A DNA stretch of 64,000 nt from Pseudomonas sp. SJZ079 (GTDB taxonomy: Bacteria > Pseudomonadota > Gammaproteobacteria > Pseudomonadales > Pseudomonadaceae), in contig NZ_VIUH01000007.1 of the NCBI RefSeq assembly GCF_007993865.1, positions 107,381-171,380 on the forward strand, in the 5' to 3' direction. The notes below the pieces were generated by a model. That model did no database searches. It saw nothing but the letters and a program-made list of their open reading frames with translations, and was not told where the DNA came from. Each line of letters begins with the position of its first letter. Position 1 is the stretch's first letter. This document shows, one piece after another, positions 1 through 8,963 of this stretch. A program made the translations under genes and the position numbers.

Positions 1-419
1 ACCAGCTCGACGGCCGGGTTGTGGCTGCCCTGGGCGACCCAGGAGAGGATCACGCTGATGATCAGGGCGAAGAAGAACACCTTGAGGAACAGCGCGGTGA
101 CGCCAATGACCGACCACACCAGCAGTAACCCCAGGTTGTCGAGGCCATAGCCCATCAGCATCAGGGTCAGCGCCATCAGCACCAGTTGCACCAGAATCGC
201 CAGCACCAGCGACGACAGGTCGAGGCCGGCGAAGCTCGGGATGACCCGGCGCAGGGGCTTGAGCAGTGGCTGGGTAGCGCGCACGATGAACTGGCAGAGC
301 GGGTTGTAGAAGTCCGCCCGTACCAGCTGCAGGATGAACCGCAGCAACACCACCAGCAGGTACAGGCTGCCGATGGTTTGCAGGATATAAACAGCCGCTG
401 TAGTGAGTCCGATCATCAT
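1..419 (-). CDS. YggT family integral membrane protein (3' end cut by window edge)
   Basis: Reading the minus strand from ATG at 419 gives an open frame running off the window start, so the C-terminus is missing. The protein is very hydrophobic, with the repeated YggT arrangement of paired membrane segments and a basic loop (LLKPLRRVIPSFAGLDLSS) between them. YggT proteins are small inner-membrane proteins of poorly defined role, and in many gammaproteobacteria the gene follows proC and yggS, as here. An AAGGAG ribosome site lies just upstream; a second ATG at 416 is equally possible. proC stops only 8 bases upstream, so the two are almost certainly cotranscribed. Family assignment is confident; function is unknown. 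Confidence 0.8.
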   Translation of the reverse strand, partial: MMIGLTTAAVYILQTIGSLYLLVVLLRFILQLVRADFYNPLCQFIVRATQPLLKPLRRVIPSFAGLDLSSLVLAILVQLVLMALTLMLMGYGLDNLGLLLVWSVIGVTALFLKVFFFALIISVILSWVAQGSHNPAVEL

Positions 420-426
420 TAACTCC

Positions 427-1245
427 TTATTGACCTAGCTGTTCGGCCAGCTCCGCCGAACGGCGGGCGGCTGCATTGAGTGCCTGTTCGACCAGGGCTT
501 CGAAGCCGCCGGCCTGAAAGCTGTTGATTGCCGCCTCGGTGGTGCCCGCGGGCGAGGTCACGCGGCGGCGCAGTTCGGCGGCGTCGACCTCACTGGCCAC
601 CGCCATGCGCGCGGCGCCGAGCGCGGTGTGCAGGGTCAGTTGCGCGGCGGTGTCGCGCGGCAGGCCGAGCTTTTCCCCGGCGGCGGTCATCGCTTCGATC
701 AGCAGGAAGAAATAGGCCGGGCCGCTGCCGGACACCGCGGTAACCGCATCGATCTGTTGTTCCTGCTCGAGCCACAGCGCCAGGCCCACCGCGCCGAGCA
801 ACTGTTCGGCTTGCTGGCGCTGAGTTGCCGATACCTGCTGGTTGGCATACAGACCGCTGACGCCCTGGCGCAGCAACGCCGGGGTGTTGGGCATGCAGCG
901 CACTATGGCGCGGGGGCCGAGCCAGCTTTCCAGGCTGGCGCAGGTGATGCCGGCGGCAATGGACACGATCAACTGGTTGGCGCCGATGTGGGCGGCCAGA
1001 TCCAGGCAGACAGCCTTCATCACTTGCGGCTTGACCGCCAGGACGATCACGTCGGCGCCCACAATGGCCTCGGCGTTGGCGGCAAAGGTCTGGATACCAT
1101 GTTCAGCGTTGATCTTCGCGCGTTGTTCGGCGCCATGGTCGCTGGCGCGGATGGCGCTGGCGTCGACGCCTTGAGCGCGCAGTCCGCCGATCAGGCTGGC
1201 GGCCATATTGCCGGCGCCGATAAAGGCAATGCGAGGAGCGGTCAT
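427..1245 (-). CDS. proC: Pyrroline-5-carboxylate reductase ProC
   Basis: ProC reduces 1-pyrroline-5-carboxylate to L-proline with NAD(P)H, the last step of proline synthesis, in the cytoplasm. The 272-residue protein has the expected length. It opens with the nucleotide-binding motif IGAGNMAASLIGG near residues 9-21 and carries the C-terminal family signature around SGSGPAYFF and RRRVTSPAGTTEAA, which forms the substrate-binding dimer domain. It sits between yggS (upstream, 65-base gap) and yggT (downstream, 8-base gap) on the same strand, the usual Pseudomonas order. Nothing looks damaged. The start at 1245 is the only one that keeps the complete Rossmann motif with a normal leader. Confidence 0.97.
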   Translation of the reverse strand: MTAPRIAFIGAGNMAASLIGGLRAQGVDASAIRASDHGAEQRAKINAEHGIQTFAANAEAIVGADVIVLAVKPQVMKAVCLDLAAHIGANQLIVSIAAGITCASLESWLGPRAIVRCMPNTPALLRQGVSGLYANQQVSATQRQQAEQLLGAVGLALWLEQEQQIDAVTAVSGSGPAYFFLLIEAMTAAGEKLGLPRDTAAQLTLHTALGAARMAVASEVDAAELRRRVTSPAGTTEAAINSFQAGGFEALVEQALNAAARRSAELAEQLGQ

Positions 1246-1309
1246 AACGGGCTTCCTTTACTTAGTCGGAAAGAGCGAGTCGAAAAGTGCGAGTCGAGAA
1301 CGCGGGCGC

Positions 1310-1996
1310 TTATGGCTGGGCATAATCACGCGCGCCAAACAGGGCCGTGCCGATGCGTACCCAGGTCGCGCCTTCGGCGATGGCGGCCTCCAGGTCGTGG
1401 CTCATGCCCATGGACAGGGTGTCGAGGTCGAGGTTCAGGCTGTCTTGCAGTTGCCGCAGGCGGGCGAAGGCTGCGTGTTGTGTGGCCAGGTCCTCGGTCG
1501 GCTGGGGAATGGTCATCAATCCGCGCAGTTTCAGGTTTGGCAGTTGGCTCACCGCCTGGGCCAGCGCGGGCAGCTGCTGCGGGGTACAGCCCGACTTGCT
1601 GGCCTCGCCGCTGACATTCACCTGCAGGCAGATATTCAGCGGCGGTAGCTGCGCCGGCCGTTGTGCGGACAGGCGTTCGGCTACCTTCAGGCGATCCACC
1701 GAGTGCACCCAGGCGAAGTGCTCGGCGATTGGCCGGGTCTTGTTCGACTGAATGGGGCCGATGAAGTGCCAGCACAAGGGCAGGTCGCTTAATTCGGCTT
1801 GTTTATCCAGGGCCTCTTGCAGGTAGTTTTCGCCGAAGTCGCTCAGGCCGGCAGCATGTGCCTGACGCACCGCCTCGGCGGGTTTGGTTTTGCTCACGGC
1901 GAGCAGGCCAATCGCCGCACAATCTCGCTGCGAGGCTTGCGCCGCCTCACGGATGCGCGCACCGACCTTTGCAATATTCTCTGCTATCGTGGACAT
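1310..1996 (-). CDS. yggS: YggS/PLPBP family pyridoxal phosphate homeostasis protein
   Basis: A 228-residue protein beginning MSTIAENIAKVGARI. PLPBP proteins are single-domain alanine-racemase-fold proteins that bind pyridoxal 5'-phosphate and buffer its level, with no known catalytic activity. The PLP lysine lies in AVSKTKPAE and the GENYLQEALDK and HFIGPIQSNK signatures follow; the C-terminal SMGMSHDLEAAIAEG and VRIGTALFG segments form the phosphate-binding end. The frame stays open to 2173, but family members start at this MSTIAEN methionine, and a longer start would run into the pilT leader. It is divergent from pilT (64 bases between the start codons) and leads the yggS-proC-yggT group. 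Confidence 0.95.
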   Translation of the reverse strand: MSTIAENIAKVGARIREAAQASQRDCAAIGLLAVSKTKPAEAVRQAHAAGLSDFGENYLQEALDKQAELSDLPLCWHFIGPIQSNKTRPIAEHFAWVHSVDRLKVAERLSAQRPAQLPPLNICLQVNVSGEASKSGCTPQQLPALAQAVSQLPNLKLRGLMTIPQPTEDLATQHAAFARLRQLQDSLNLDLDTLSMGMSHDLEAAIAEGATWVRIGTALFGARDYAQP

Positions 1997-2060
1997 TACT
2001 TGCGCTCTGTAGCCCCGGCCGTTCTGTGTTCGCGGCATTCTACCGTCATTAGGGAGTCCC

Positions 2061-3095
2061 ATGGATATCACTGAGTTGCTTGCCTTCAGTGCCAAGCAAG
2101 GCGCGTCGGACCTGCATCTCTCTGCTGGTCTGCCGCCGATGATTCGAGTCGACGGCGATGTGCGCCGGATCAATCTGCCGGCCCTGGATCACAAGCAGGT
2201 GCATGCGCTGATCTACGACATCATGAACGACAAGCAGCGCAAGGATTTCGAGGAGTTCCTGGAAACCGACTTCTCCTTCGAGGTGCCTGGCGTGGCCCGT
2301 TTCCGGGTCAATGCGTTCAACCAGAACCGTGGCGCCGGTGCGGTGTTCCGGACCATTCCGTCCAAGGTCCTGACCATGGAAGACCTCGGCATGGGCGAGG
2401 TGTTCCGCAAGATCACCGACGTGCCGCGCGGTCTGGTGCTGGTCACCGGGCCGACCGGTTCGGGCAAGTCGACCACCCTGGCGGCGATGCTCGATTACCT
2501 GAATGGCACCAAGTACCAACATATCCTGACCATCGAAGACCCGATCGAATTCGTCCACGAGTCGAAGAAGTGCCTGGTCAACCAGCGCGAGGTGCACCGC
2601 GACACCCTGGGTTTCTCCGAGGCCTTGCGTTCGGCGCTGCGGGAAGACCCGGACATCATCCTGGTGGGCGAGATGCGCGACCTGGAGACCATCCGCCTGG
2701 CGCTGACCGCCGCGGAAACCGGTCACCTTGTGTTCGGCACCCTGCACACCACCTCGGCGGCCAAGACCATCGACCGGGTGGTCGACGTGTTCCCCGCCGA
2801 AGAAAAGTCCATGGTCCGCTCGATGCTCTCCGAGTCCTTGCAGGCGGTGATCTCGCAGACCCTGTTGAAGAAGACCGGCGGCGGTCGGGTGGCGGCCCAT
2901 GAAATCATGATCGGCACCCCGGCGATCCGTAACCTGATCCGTGAGGACAAGGTGGCGCAGATGTATTCGTCGATTCAGACCGGCGGTTCGCTGGGCATGC
3001 AAACCCTGGACGCCTGCCTCAAGGGCCTGGTGGCCAAAGGTGTGGTCAGCCGCGAAAGCGCGCGGGAAAAAGCCAAGGCCCCGGAAAACTTCTAA
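2061..3095 (+). CDS. pilT: Type IV pilus retraction ATPase PilT
   Basis: PilT is the hexameric cytoplasmic motor that depolymerises type IV pili and so drives twitching. The 344-residue length is exact for the family. The Walker A motif GPTGSGKS is at about residues 130-137, followed by the Asp box, the Walker B region DPDIILVGEMRD and the His box GHLVFGTLHTT. The C-terminal AIRNLIRE motif near residue 288, needed for retraction in studied PilT proteins, is intact. The ATG at 2061 follows TTAGGGAG. pilU lies 108 bases downstream on the same strand, and the pil-chp regulators of the same motility lie 8 kb further on. Confidence 0.98.
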   Translation: MDITELLAFSAKQGASDLHLSAGLPPMIRVDGDVRRINLPALDHKQVHALIYDIMNDKQRKDFEEFLETDFSFEVPGVARFRVNAFNQNRGAGAVFRTIPSKVLTMEDLGMGEVFRKITDVPRGLVLVTGPTGSGKSTTLAAMLDYLNGTKYQHILTIEDPIEFVHESKKCLVNQREVHRDTLGFSEALRSALREDPDIILVGEMRDLETIRLALTAAETGHLVFGTLHTTSAAKTIDRVVDVFPAEEKSMVRSMLSESLQAVISQTLLKKTGGGRVAAHEIMIGTPAIRNLIREDKVAQMYSSIQTGGSLGMQTLDACLKGLVAKGVVSRESAREKAKAPENF

Positions 3096-3101
3096 ACCGC
3101 T

Positions 3102-3127
3102 CCCGGCCGGCCATGCGGCCGGCCGGG
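3102..3127 (+). other. GC-rich perfect hairpin between pilT and pilU
   Basis: Two perfectly complementary 11-base arms (cccggccggcc and ggccggccggg) are separated by four bases, starting 7 bases after the pilT stop codon. There is no following T-run, so it is not a classical terminator. It could stabilise the 3' end of a pilT transcript or lower read-through into pilU. Only the hairpin itself is seen; the role is inference. Confidence 0.5.
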
Positions 3128-3203
3128 TTCAGGCCGTTGGCGAGACACGCGCGCCGCGGCTGGATTTTGGTCAAGCGCGTGATGCTGATGGGCGAGACTA
3201 CGC

Positions 3204-4349
3204 ATGGAATTCGAAAAACTGCTGCGCCTGATGGTGGAGAAAGGCGGCTCCGACCTGTTCATCACCGCCGGGGTTCCGCCGTCGATGAAGGTCAACGGCA
3301 AGATCATGCCGGTCACCAAGACACCGTTGTCCCCGGAGCAAACGCGGGAAACCGTGCACTCGGTGATGAACGAGCAGCAACGCCGCGACTTCGCCGAAAA
3401 TCACGAGTGCAACTTCGCCATCAGTGCCCGTGGCATCGGCCGTTTCCGCGTCAGCGCCTTCTACCAGCGTAACCTGGCCGGGATGGTGCTACGGCGCATC
3501 GAAACCAATATCCCGACCCTGGATGACCTCAAGCTGCCGGAAATCCTCAAGAAGCTGGCGCTGACCAAGCGCGGCCTGGTGCTGTTCGTCGGCGCCACCG
3601 GTACCGGTAAATCCACCTCGCTGGCGGCGATGATCGGCTACCGCAACAAGAACAGCAGCGGCCACATCATCTCCATCGAGGACCCGATCGAATACATCCA
3701 CCAACATCAGAGCTGCATCGTTACCCAGCGTGAAGTGGGCATCGACACCGAGTCCTTCGAGGTGGCGTTGAAGAACACCCTGCGTCAGGCGCCGGACGTG
3801 ATTCTGATTGGTGAGGTGCGCGCCCGCGAGACCATGGACCACGCCGTGGCCTTCGCCGAAACCGGCCACCTGTGCCTGGCCACGCTGCACGCCAACAACG
3901 CCAACCAGGCGCTGGACCGGATCATCAACTTCTTTCCCGCCGACCGGCAGAATCAGGTGTGGATGGACCTGTCGCTGAACCTCAAAGCCATCGTCGCCCA
4001 ACAGCTGGTTCCCACGCCGGATGGCAAGGGCCGGCGCGCGGTGATCGAGGTGTTGATCAATACGCCGCTGGCCGCCGACTTGATCCGCAAGGGCGACGTC
4101 CATGAGCTCAAGAACCTGATGAAACGCTCCACCGAGCTCGGCATGCAGACCTTCGATCAGGCGTTGTACAGCCTGTATAGCCAGGGTGAGATCACCTACG
4201 AAGATGCGCTGCTCTACGCCGATTCGGCGAACGACCTGCGTCTGATGATCAAGCTGGGTTCGGAAACCGATGGCGAGCACCTGACCAGCCTGTCCGAGGG
4301 TCTGTCGCTGGAAGCCAGCGAGGACGATCCGGGGCGGCGTTTCCGCTAA
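3204..4349 (+). CDS. pilU: Type IV pilus accessory retraction ATPase PilU
   Basis: PilU is the PilT paralogue that helps retraction under load and works together with PilT. The 381 residues match the usual length and include the acidic C-terminal tail (DGEHLTSLSEGLSLEASEDD) that PilT lacks. Walker A GATGTGKST is at about residue 130, Walker B APDVILIGEVRA and the His box GHLCLATLHANNANQ follow. The AIRNLIRE sequence of PilT is replaced by AADLIRKGD, as expected for PilU. The first methionine at 3204 begins MEFEKLLRLMVEKGGSDLF and is well supported, with a GGGCGAGA stretch upstream. Confidence 0.97.
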   Translation: MEFEKLLRLMVEKGGSDLFITAGVPPSMKVNGKIMPVTKTPLSPEQTRETVHSVMNEQQRRDFAENHECNFAISARGIGRFRVSAFYQRNLAGMVLRRIETNIPTLDDLKLPEILKKLALTKRGLVLFVGATGTGKSTSLAAMIGYRNKNSSGHIISIEDPIEYIHQHQSCIVTQREVGIDTESFEVALKNTLRQAPDVILIGEVRARETMDHAVAFAETGHLCLATLHANNANQALDRIINFFPADRQNQVWMDLSLNLKAIVAQQLVPTPDGKGRRAVIEVLINTPLAADLIRKGDVHELKNLMKRSTELGMQTFDQALYSLYSQGEITYEDALLYADSANDLRLMIKLGSETDGEHLTSLSEGLSLEASEDDPGRRFR

Positions 4350-4570
4350 GGTTTCGCCCACGCTCTAACCCATGTGCCGGCCGAGGCTGCTCTAAACATC
4401 CACTGGATGTCTGGTAATACCGCTGACACCCAAGGTGTGGCCGGTTGGGATCAGTCGGAGGGCTGGCGCAGGTAAGGCTCGGCGACAGTATTGAGGGACG
4501 AATTACCCGATGCCAGGAAACCCTGGGCAGATCGAGGCGTCCAACGGGACCATGCCAGCAGGAGGCAGAC

Positions 4571-4969
4571 ATGCAGCAACAGGATACTCATAGCAAGATC
4601 ATCGGCTATTTACTGTGGATCTTCGGTTTTCTCGGTGCGCACCGTTTCTACTACGGCAAGCCGGTGACCGGCACCATCTGGTTCTTTACCCTCGGGTTGT
4701 TGTTTATCGGCTGGATCATCGACCTGTTCCTGATTCCGGCGATGGACCGTGAGGCCGATCTGCGCTTTACCGCAGGCGCTACCGATTACAACGTCGCCTG
4801 GATTCTGCTGACCTTCCTAGGGGTGTTCGGCGTGCACCGGATGTACCAGGGCAAGTGGATCAGCGGGATCATTTACCTGTTCACCGGTGGCCTGTTTCTG
4901 GTGGGCGTGCTCTATGACTTCTGGACCTTGAATACCCAGATATCGATCGAGAATGCCGCGCGCGGTTAA
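4571..4969 (+). CDS. TM2-domain inner-membrane protein
   Basis: A 132-residue membrane protein of unknown function. Two hydrophobic hairpins share the TM2 pattern: the first has GFLGAHRFYYGKPVTGTIWFFT and the second GVFGVHRMYQGKWISGIIYLFTGG, so the protein looks like an internal duplication of one TM2 unit. TM2 proteins occur throughout bacteria and have no settled biochemical role. A strong AGGAGG site precedes ATG 4571; the frame is open back to 4445, but the upstream part is not hydrophobic and lacks a ribosome site. It follows pilU by 221 bases and ends at a strong terminator, so it may be read with pilTU or alone. Confidence 0.85.
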   Translation: MQQQDTHSKIIGYLLWIFGFLGAHRFYYGKPVTGTIWFFTLGLLFIGWIIDLFLIPAMDREADLRFTAGATDYNVAWILLTFLGVFGVHRMYQGKWISGIIYLFTGGLFLVGVLYDFWTLNTQISIENAARG

Positions 4970-4973
4970 CCTG

Positions 4974-5016
4974 CGCCCATAAAAAATCCCGCTGTTTGCG
5001 GGATTTTTTATGGGCG
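4974..5016. terminator. Bidirectional intrinsic terminator
   Basis: Two 19-base perfectly complementary arms (cgcccataaaaaatcccgc and its inverse) surround a five-base loop. A-tracts and T-tracts are built into the stem, so a U-rich tract results from either direction. It separates the convergent TM2 gene (plus) and pyrX (minus). Confidence 0.9.
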
Positions 5017-5021
5017 TCAGA

Positions 5022-6293
5022 TCAGCTCTGGTAGCAGATATGCCCGTCGACCAGGGTGTAACGCACCGCGCCAGGCAGACAGTGGCCGATAAAGGGGCAA
5101 TTGCTGCCTTTGGAGTACCAGCTTTCACCGGCCAGGGTCGAGGCCTGTGGGTCGAATAGCAGCAGGTCGGCGGCGTGCCCGGCCGCCAGCTTGCCGGCGG
5201 GCAGGCGCAGCGCTTGGGCTGGGCCGTGGCTTAGACGGGCGAGCAGGGTCGGCAGGTCGAGCAGGCCGTCCTGGACCAGGCTCATGGCCAGGGGCAGCAA
5301 CAGCTGCACGCTACTGATGCCAGGCTCGGTGGCGCCGAAGGGGGCCAGCTTGGCATCGCGTTCGTGAGGCTGGTGATGGCTGGCAATCGCCTGGATTACC
5401 CCGGCTTTCACCGCCTCGCGCAGGCCATCGCGGTCGGCGCGGCTGCGTAGCGGCGGTTGCACGTGATAGAGGCTGGAGAAGCCTTGCAGTGCTTCGTCGG
5501 TGAGAATCAGTTGATACAAGGCGACGTCGGCAGTCACCGGCAAGCCGCGAGCCTGGGCATCGGCGATCAGCTGGGCACCGCGGGCGCTGGTCAGTTGGCT
5601 GAAGTGGGCGCGCACGCCGCTTTGTTCGACCAGAAGCAGGTCGCGGGCCAGGGCGACGGTCTCGGCCGTTTCCGGAATGCCAGGCAGGCCGAGAAAGCTG
5701 GCGGTGGGACCTTCGTGGGCCAGGCCGCCTTCGGCCAGGTCGTGGTCCTGGGAGTGGAAGATCACCGTCAGGTCGAAGGTGGCCGCGTACTCCAGGGCGC
5801 GGCGCAGGGTGCGGCTGTTGCGGAAGGTGTCCAGGCCGTTGCCGAAAGCCACACAACCGGCATCGCGCAGGGCCACCAGTTCGGCCAGCTGTTCCCCGGC
5901 CAGGCCTTTGCTCAGCGCACCGATGGGGAAGACCTTGGTATGACCGGCCTCGCGGGCTCGCTCGAGCACCAGTTCGGCTACCGCCGGAGTGTCGAGTATC
6001 GGCTTGGTCAGTGGCGGGCAGCACAGGCTGGTGACCCCGCCAGCTGCAGCGGCCTGGGTCTCGCTGGCGATACTGCCCTTGCGGCTGTAGCCCGGCTCAC
6101 GCAGGGCGACGCTGAGGTCGACCAGGCCGGGGGCAGCAATCAGGCCCTGTGCGTCGAGGGTCTTGTCCGCGTTGAAGCCCGCTGGGGTCTGGCCGATGGC
6201 GGCGATTTTACCGCCCTCGAGATACAGGTCGGTGACTTGATCGAGGCCGCTGCTCGGATCGATAACGCGGGCGCCGAGGATACGGGTGCGCAT
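5022..6293 (-). CDS. pyrX: Dihydroorotase-like non-catalytic subunit PyrX (PyrC')
   Basis: A 423-residue amidohydrolase-fold protein with the dihydroorotase layout but without the metal site. The family motif D-x-H-x-H before LREPG reads DLSVALREPG, so both metal histidines are lost. The later His and Asp ligand positions are also changed (VTADVALYQL and IASHHQPHE). In Pseudomonas the inactive homologue forms a stable complex with PyrB and is needed for aspartate transcarbamoylase assembly; true dihydroorotase is encoded elsewhere. The gene overlaps the pyrB stop by one base (TGATG), indicating tight translational coupling. The degeneration is normal for this lineage and not a recent mutation, because the frame is intact. 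Confidence 0.93.
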   Translation of the reverse strand: MRTRILGARVIDPSSGLDQVTDLYLEGGKIAAIGQTPAGFNADKTLDAQGLIAAPGLVDLSVALREPGYSRKGSIASETQAAAAGGVTSLCCPPLTKPILDTPAVAELVLERAREAGHTKVFPIGALSKGLAGEQLAELVALRDAGCVAFGNGLDTFRNSRTLRRALEYAATFDLTVIFHSQDHDLAEGGLAHEGPTASFLGLPGIPETAETVALARDLLLVEQSGVRAHFSQLTSARGAQLIADAQARGLPVTADVALYQLILTDEALQGFSSLYHVQPPLRSRADRDGLREAVKAGVIQAIASHHQPHERDAKLAPFGATEPGISSVQLLLPLAMSLVQDGLLDLPTLLARLSHGPAQALRLPAGKLAAGHAADLLLFDPQASTLAGESWYSKGSNCPFIGHCLPGAVRYTLVDGHICYQS

Positions 6294-7303
6294 CAGTTCT
6301 GCTCCTCGGATTCCTGGTTAAGTTGACGTTGAGTGTTCTGTCCGCTCATGGCCATGGACAGCACGGCCATGCGCACGGCGATGCCGTAGGTGACCTGATT
6401 GAGAATCACCGACTGCGGGCCGTCGGCCACCGCCGACTCGATTTCCACGCCGCGATTGATCGGCCCCGGGTGCATCACCAGGGCATCCGGCTTGGCCAGC
6501 AGCAGGCGCTGTTCGGTGAGGCCGAACAGGCGGTAGAACTCGCCTTCGCTGGGCAGCAGGCCGCCCTGCATGCGTTCGCGCTGCAGACGCAGCATGATCA
6601 CCACGTCGACATCCTTGAGCCCGCTGGCCAGGTCGCTGTAGACCGTCACACCGTATTGCTCGATACCGATCGGCAGCAGGGTCTTCGGTGCGATCACGCG
6701 GATGTCCGGGCAGCCCAGGGTCTTCAGCGCCAGCATATTGGAGCGGGCGACGCGTGAGTGGAGGATGTCGCCGACAATCGCTACGGAGAGGTTTTCGAAA
6801 CCACCCTTGTGCCGACGAATGGCGAGCATGTCGAGCATCGCCTGGGTCGGGTGTGCATGACGGCCGTCGCCGCCGTTGATGATCGCCACGTCCGGGCAGA
6901 CATGTTCGGCAATGAAGTGCGCGGCGCCGGAGTCGCCATGGCGGACCACGAACATGTCGGCGGCCATGGCTTCGAGGTTGCGCAGGGTATCGAACAGGGT
7001 CTCGCCCTTGCTGGTCGAGGAGGTCGACACGTTGAGGCTGATGACGTCGGCGGACAGGCGCTGGGCCGCCAGCTCGAAGGTGGTGCGGGTGCGCGTGGAG
7101 TTCTCGAAGAACACGTTGCACACGGTCTTGCCGCGCAGCAGCGGGACCTTCTTCACCGCGCGAGCGCCGACCTCGAGGAAGGAGTCGGCGGTGTCGAGGA
7201 TTTCCGTCAGCAGTTCGCGCGGCAGGCCGTCGATGGAGAGGAAGTGGCGCAGCTGACCTTGGTCGTTCAGTTGCAGCGGGCGCTGGGCGTCAATGGGCGT
7301 CAT
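6293..7303 (-). CDS. pyrB: Aspartate carbamoyltransferase catalytic subunit PyrB
   Basis: PyrB joins carbamoyl phosphate and L-aspartate to carbamoyl aspartate, the committed step of pyrimidine synthesis. The 336-residue protein has the carbamoyl-phosphate motif [13 protein letters not shown], the HPTQAMLDM motif and the aspartate-loop segment MLRLQRERM. The N-terminal extension before [10 protein letters not shown] is the class A Pseudomonas form that receives nucleotide inhibitors. It lies between pyrR (10-base gap upstream) and pyrX (one-base overlap downstream), so the three form one pyr transcript. Confidence 0.97.
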   Translation of the reverse strand: MTPIDAQRPLQLNDQGQLRHFLSIDGLPRELLTEILDTADSFLEVGARAVKKVPLLRGKTVCNVFFENSTRTRTTFELAAQRLSADVISLNVSTSSTSKGETLFDTLRNLEAMAADMFVVRHGDSGAAHFIAEHVCPDVAIINGGDGRHAHPTQAMLDMLAIRRHKGGFENLSVAIVGDILHSRVARSNMLALKTLGCPDIRVIAPKTLLPIGIEQYGVTVYSDLASGLKDVDVVIMLRLQRERMQGGLLPSEGEFYRLFGLTEQRLLLAKPDALVMHPGPINRGVEIESAVADGPQSVILNQVTYGIAVRMAVLSMAMSGQNTQRQLNQESEEQN

Positions 7304-7313
7304 CGCGAGGGTC

Positions 7314-7820
7314 TCAGTTGGCGAGCGTCTGGAGTTCGAGGGTCAGTGGCGTGGTGGCGGACAATTTTATCCGCTGGTCCGTGGCCAGCGACAGGGTCGC
7401 GCCGACCACATCCGGGCGCACCGGCAGGTCGCGGGCATTCAGGTCGAGCAGGCAGACCAGGGTGATGCTGGCCGGGCGGCCGTAGTCGAACAGCTCGTTC
7501 ATGGCCGCGCGTATGGTGCGCCCGCTCATCAGCACGTCATCGACCAATACCAGATGCTGGCCTTCGATCTCGAACGGCAGTTCGGAAGGCTGGACCTGAG
7601 GGTGTAGGCCGTTCTGGGTGAAGTCGTCGCGGTAGAAGGAGACGTCGAGCACCCCCAGCGGCTCGCGGTTACCGAGGCATTCGAGTAACGCCTGGGCGAC
7701 CCAGACGCCGCCGGTGCGGATGCCGATGAAACGCGGTTGGCTGATCTGCCGCTGATTGAGGTGGTTAATCAGCGCGCCGGCCATTTGCGGCAGGAGTTCG
7801 GCGGGGTTGGGTAGATTCAT
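7314..7820 (-). CDS. pyrR: PyrR: pyr operon regulator / uracil phosphoribosyltransferase
   Basis: A 168-residue PRT-fold protein starting [15 protein letters not shown]. The PRPP-binding loop [17 protein letters not shown] is complete, and [14 protein letters not shown] and VSFYRDDF match PyrR rather than a plain phosphoribosyltransferase. PyrR controls pyr expression in response to uridine nucleotides and may have weak Uprt activity. The frame is open further upstream to 8183 inside ruvX, but the ATG at 7820 has the family N-terminus and a ribosome site (AAGGAGTTTCAG). It begins 30 bases after ruvX stops. Confidence 0.95.
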   Translation of the reverse strand: MNLPNPAELLPQMAGALINHLNQRQISQPRFIGIRTGGVWVAQALLECLGNREPLGVLDVSFYRDDFTQNGLHPQVQPSELPFEIEGQHLVLVDDVLMSGRTIRAAMNELFDYGRPASITLVCLLDLNARDLPVRPDVVGATLSLATDQRIKLSATTPLTLELQTLAN

Positions 7821-7849
7821 CTGAAACTCCTTGTGGGCCTGAGCCGGGT

Positions 7850-8293
7850 TCAGCCTGGGCTGTGTTCGGCCAGCCAGCCTTCCAGTAGCAGCGCGGCGGC
7901 GAGAGCATCGACCGGGCGTTCGCGGTAGCCATCGTGTTGCCCTTGCTGCTGGCGTTCGCCTTTGGCAGCGTAGGTGGTCAGGCGTTCGTCGTGGGTGTGT
8001 ACGGGCAGATTGAAGCGACCGTTGAGGCGGCGGGAGAATTTTTCCGCGCGTTCGCTCATCGCGCTCGGCGTGCCGTCCATATTCAGCGGCAGGCCGACGA
8101 CTATGGCGTCCGGTTGCCACTCGCGGATCAAGGCTTCGACTTTCTGCCAATCCGGCACGCCATTTTGCGCCTTGAGCACGCACAGTTCGCGGGCCTGGCC
8201 GGTAATGGCCTGGCCCACGGCGACGCCGATCTGTTTGCTGCCGTAGTCGAAACCCAGTAACAGCCGCAAGGGTTTGCTGTTGGCATCGGCCAT
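7850..8293 (-). CDS. ruvX: Putative pre-16S rRNA nuclease / Holliday junction resolvase-like RuvX (YqgF)
   Basis: A 147-residue RNase H-fold protein beginning [40 protein letters not shown] carries the first catalytic aspartate, [11 protein letters not shown] the family loop, and DERLTTYAA the acidic motif. YqgF proteins take part in 16S rRNA 5'-end maturation in E. coli; a resolvase role has also been proposed. The start codon overlaps the yqgE stop by one base, the usual yqgE-yqgF pairing. Confidence 0.94.
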   Translation of the reverse strand: MADANSKPLRLLLGFDYGSKQIGVAVGQAITGQARELCVLKAQNGVPDWQKVEALIREWQPDAIVVGLPLNMDGTPSAMSERAEKFSRRLNGRFNLPVHTHDERLTTYAAKGERQQQGQHDGYRERPVDALAAALLLEGWLAEHSPG

Positions 8294-8862
8294 CAGGCGT
8301 GTCCGGCTTGCGAGGTGAGCAGGCTGAGGTTGACCCCCAGGCGCGCTGCCGCGGCTTCCAGGCGCTGGTCGAAGGGCAGGTCGAAGAGAATGACGCTGTC
8401 GGCGGGGCAGGTCAGCCAGGCGTTGTCAGTCAGTTCGCTCTCCAGTTGTCCGGCATCCCAGCCCGCGTAGCCGAGGGTGATCAGGTACTTTTCCGGGCCG
8501 CTGCCGTCGGCAATGGCGAACAGCACGTCCTGCGAGGTAGACAGGCTTAATTCGCCCAGATCCAGGGTGGCCTGGAACTGGGGGCCGGCCGGGTGCAGGA
8601 CGAAGCCCCGGTCAGTCTGCATCGGGCCGCCGGAGAAGATCGGCAGGTCCTGGCATTGGGCCGGGGGCTGGCTGTCCGGTCGCAGCTGCTCCAGCACGTC
8701 GGCCAGATTGAGGCCATTCGGGCGGTTGATCACCAGACCCATGGCACCCTGTTCATTGTGTTCGATCAGGTAAGTGACGGTCTGCGCGAAATTAGGATCG
8801 GCCATGTGTGGCATGGCAATCAGGAAGTGGTGCTTGAGGTAGCTGGGGCTGGCGTCTTTCAT
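8293..8862 (-). CDS. YqgE/AlgH family protein
   Basis: A 189-residue protein of the UPF0301 family (YqgE/AlgH), with [32 protein letters not shown] and [16 protein letters not shown] as family signatures. The biochemical role is not established; P. aeruginosa AlgH was linked to alginate regulation. The open frame extends to 8910, but the ATG at 8862 ([13 protein letters not shown]) places the start just before the conserved core. It is coupled to ruvX by a TGATG overlap. Confidence 0.9.
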   Translation of the reverse strand: MKDASPSYLKHHFLIAMPHMADPNFAQTVTYLIEHNEQGAMGLVINRPNGLNLADVLEQLRPDSQPPAQCQDLPIFSGGPMQTDRGFVLHPAGPQFQATLDLGELSLSTSQDVLFAIADGSGPEKYLITLGYAGWDAGQLESELTDNAWLTCPADSVILFDLPFDQRLEAAAARLGVNLSLLTSQAGHA

Positions 8863-8963
8863 GTCCGTTAGCTTAAAGCTTGCGGCCTGAGGCTGGAAGC
8901 CAAAACGCACATCGGCGTTGCGCTCGGGAGCGGGTGGTAGTCGGGGAGCGCTGGGCGGCGGGC

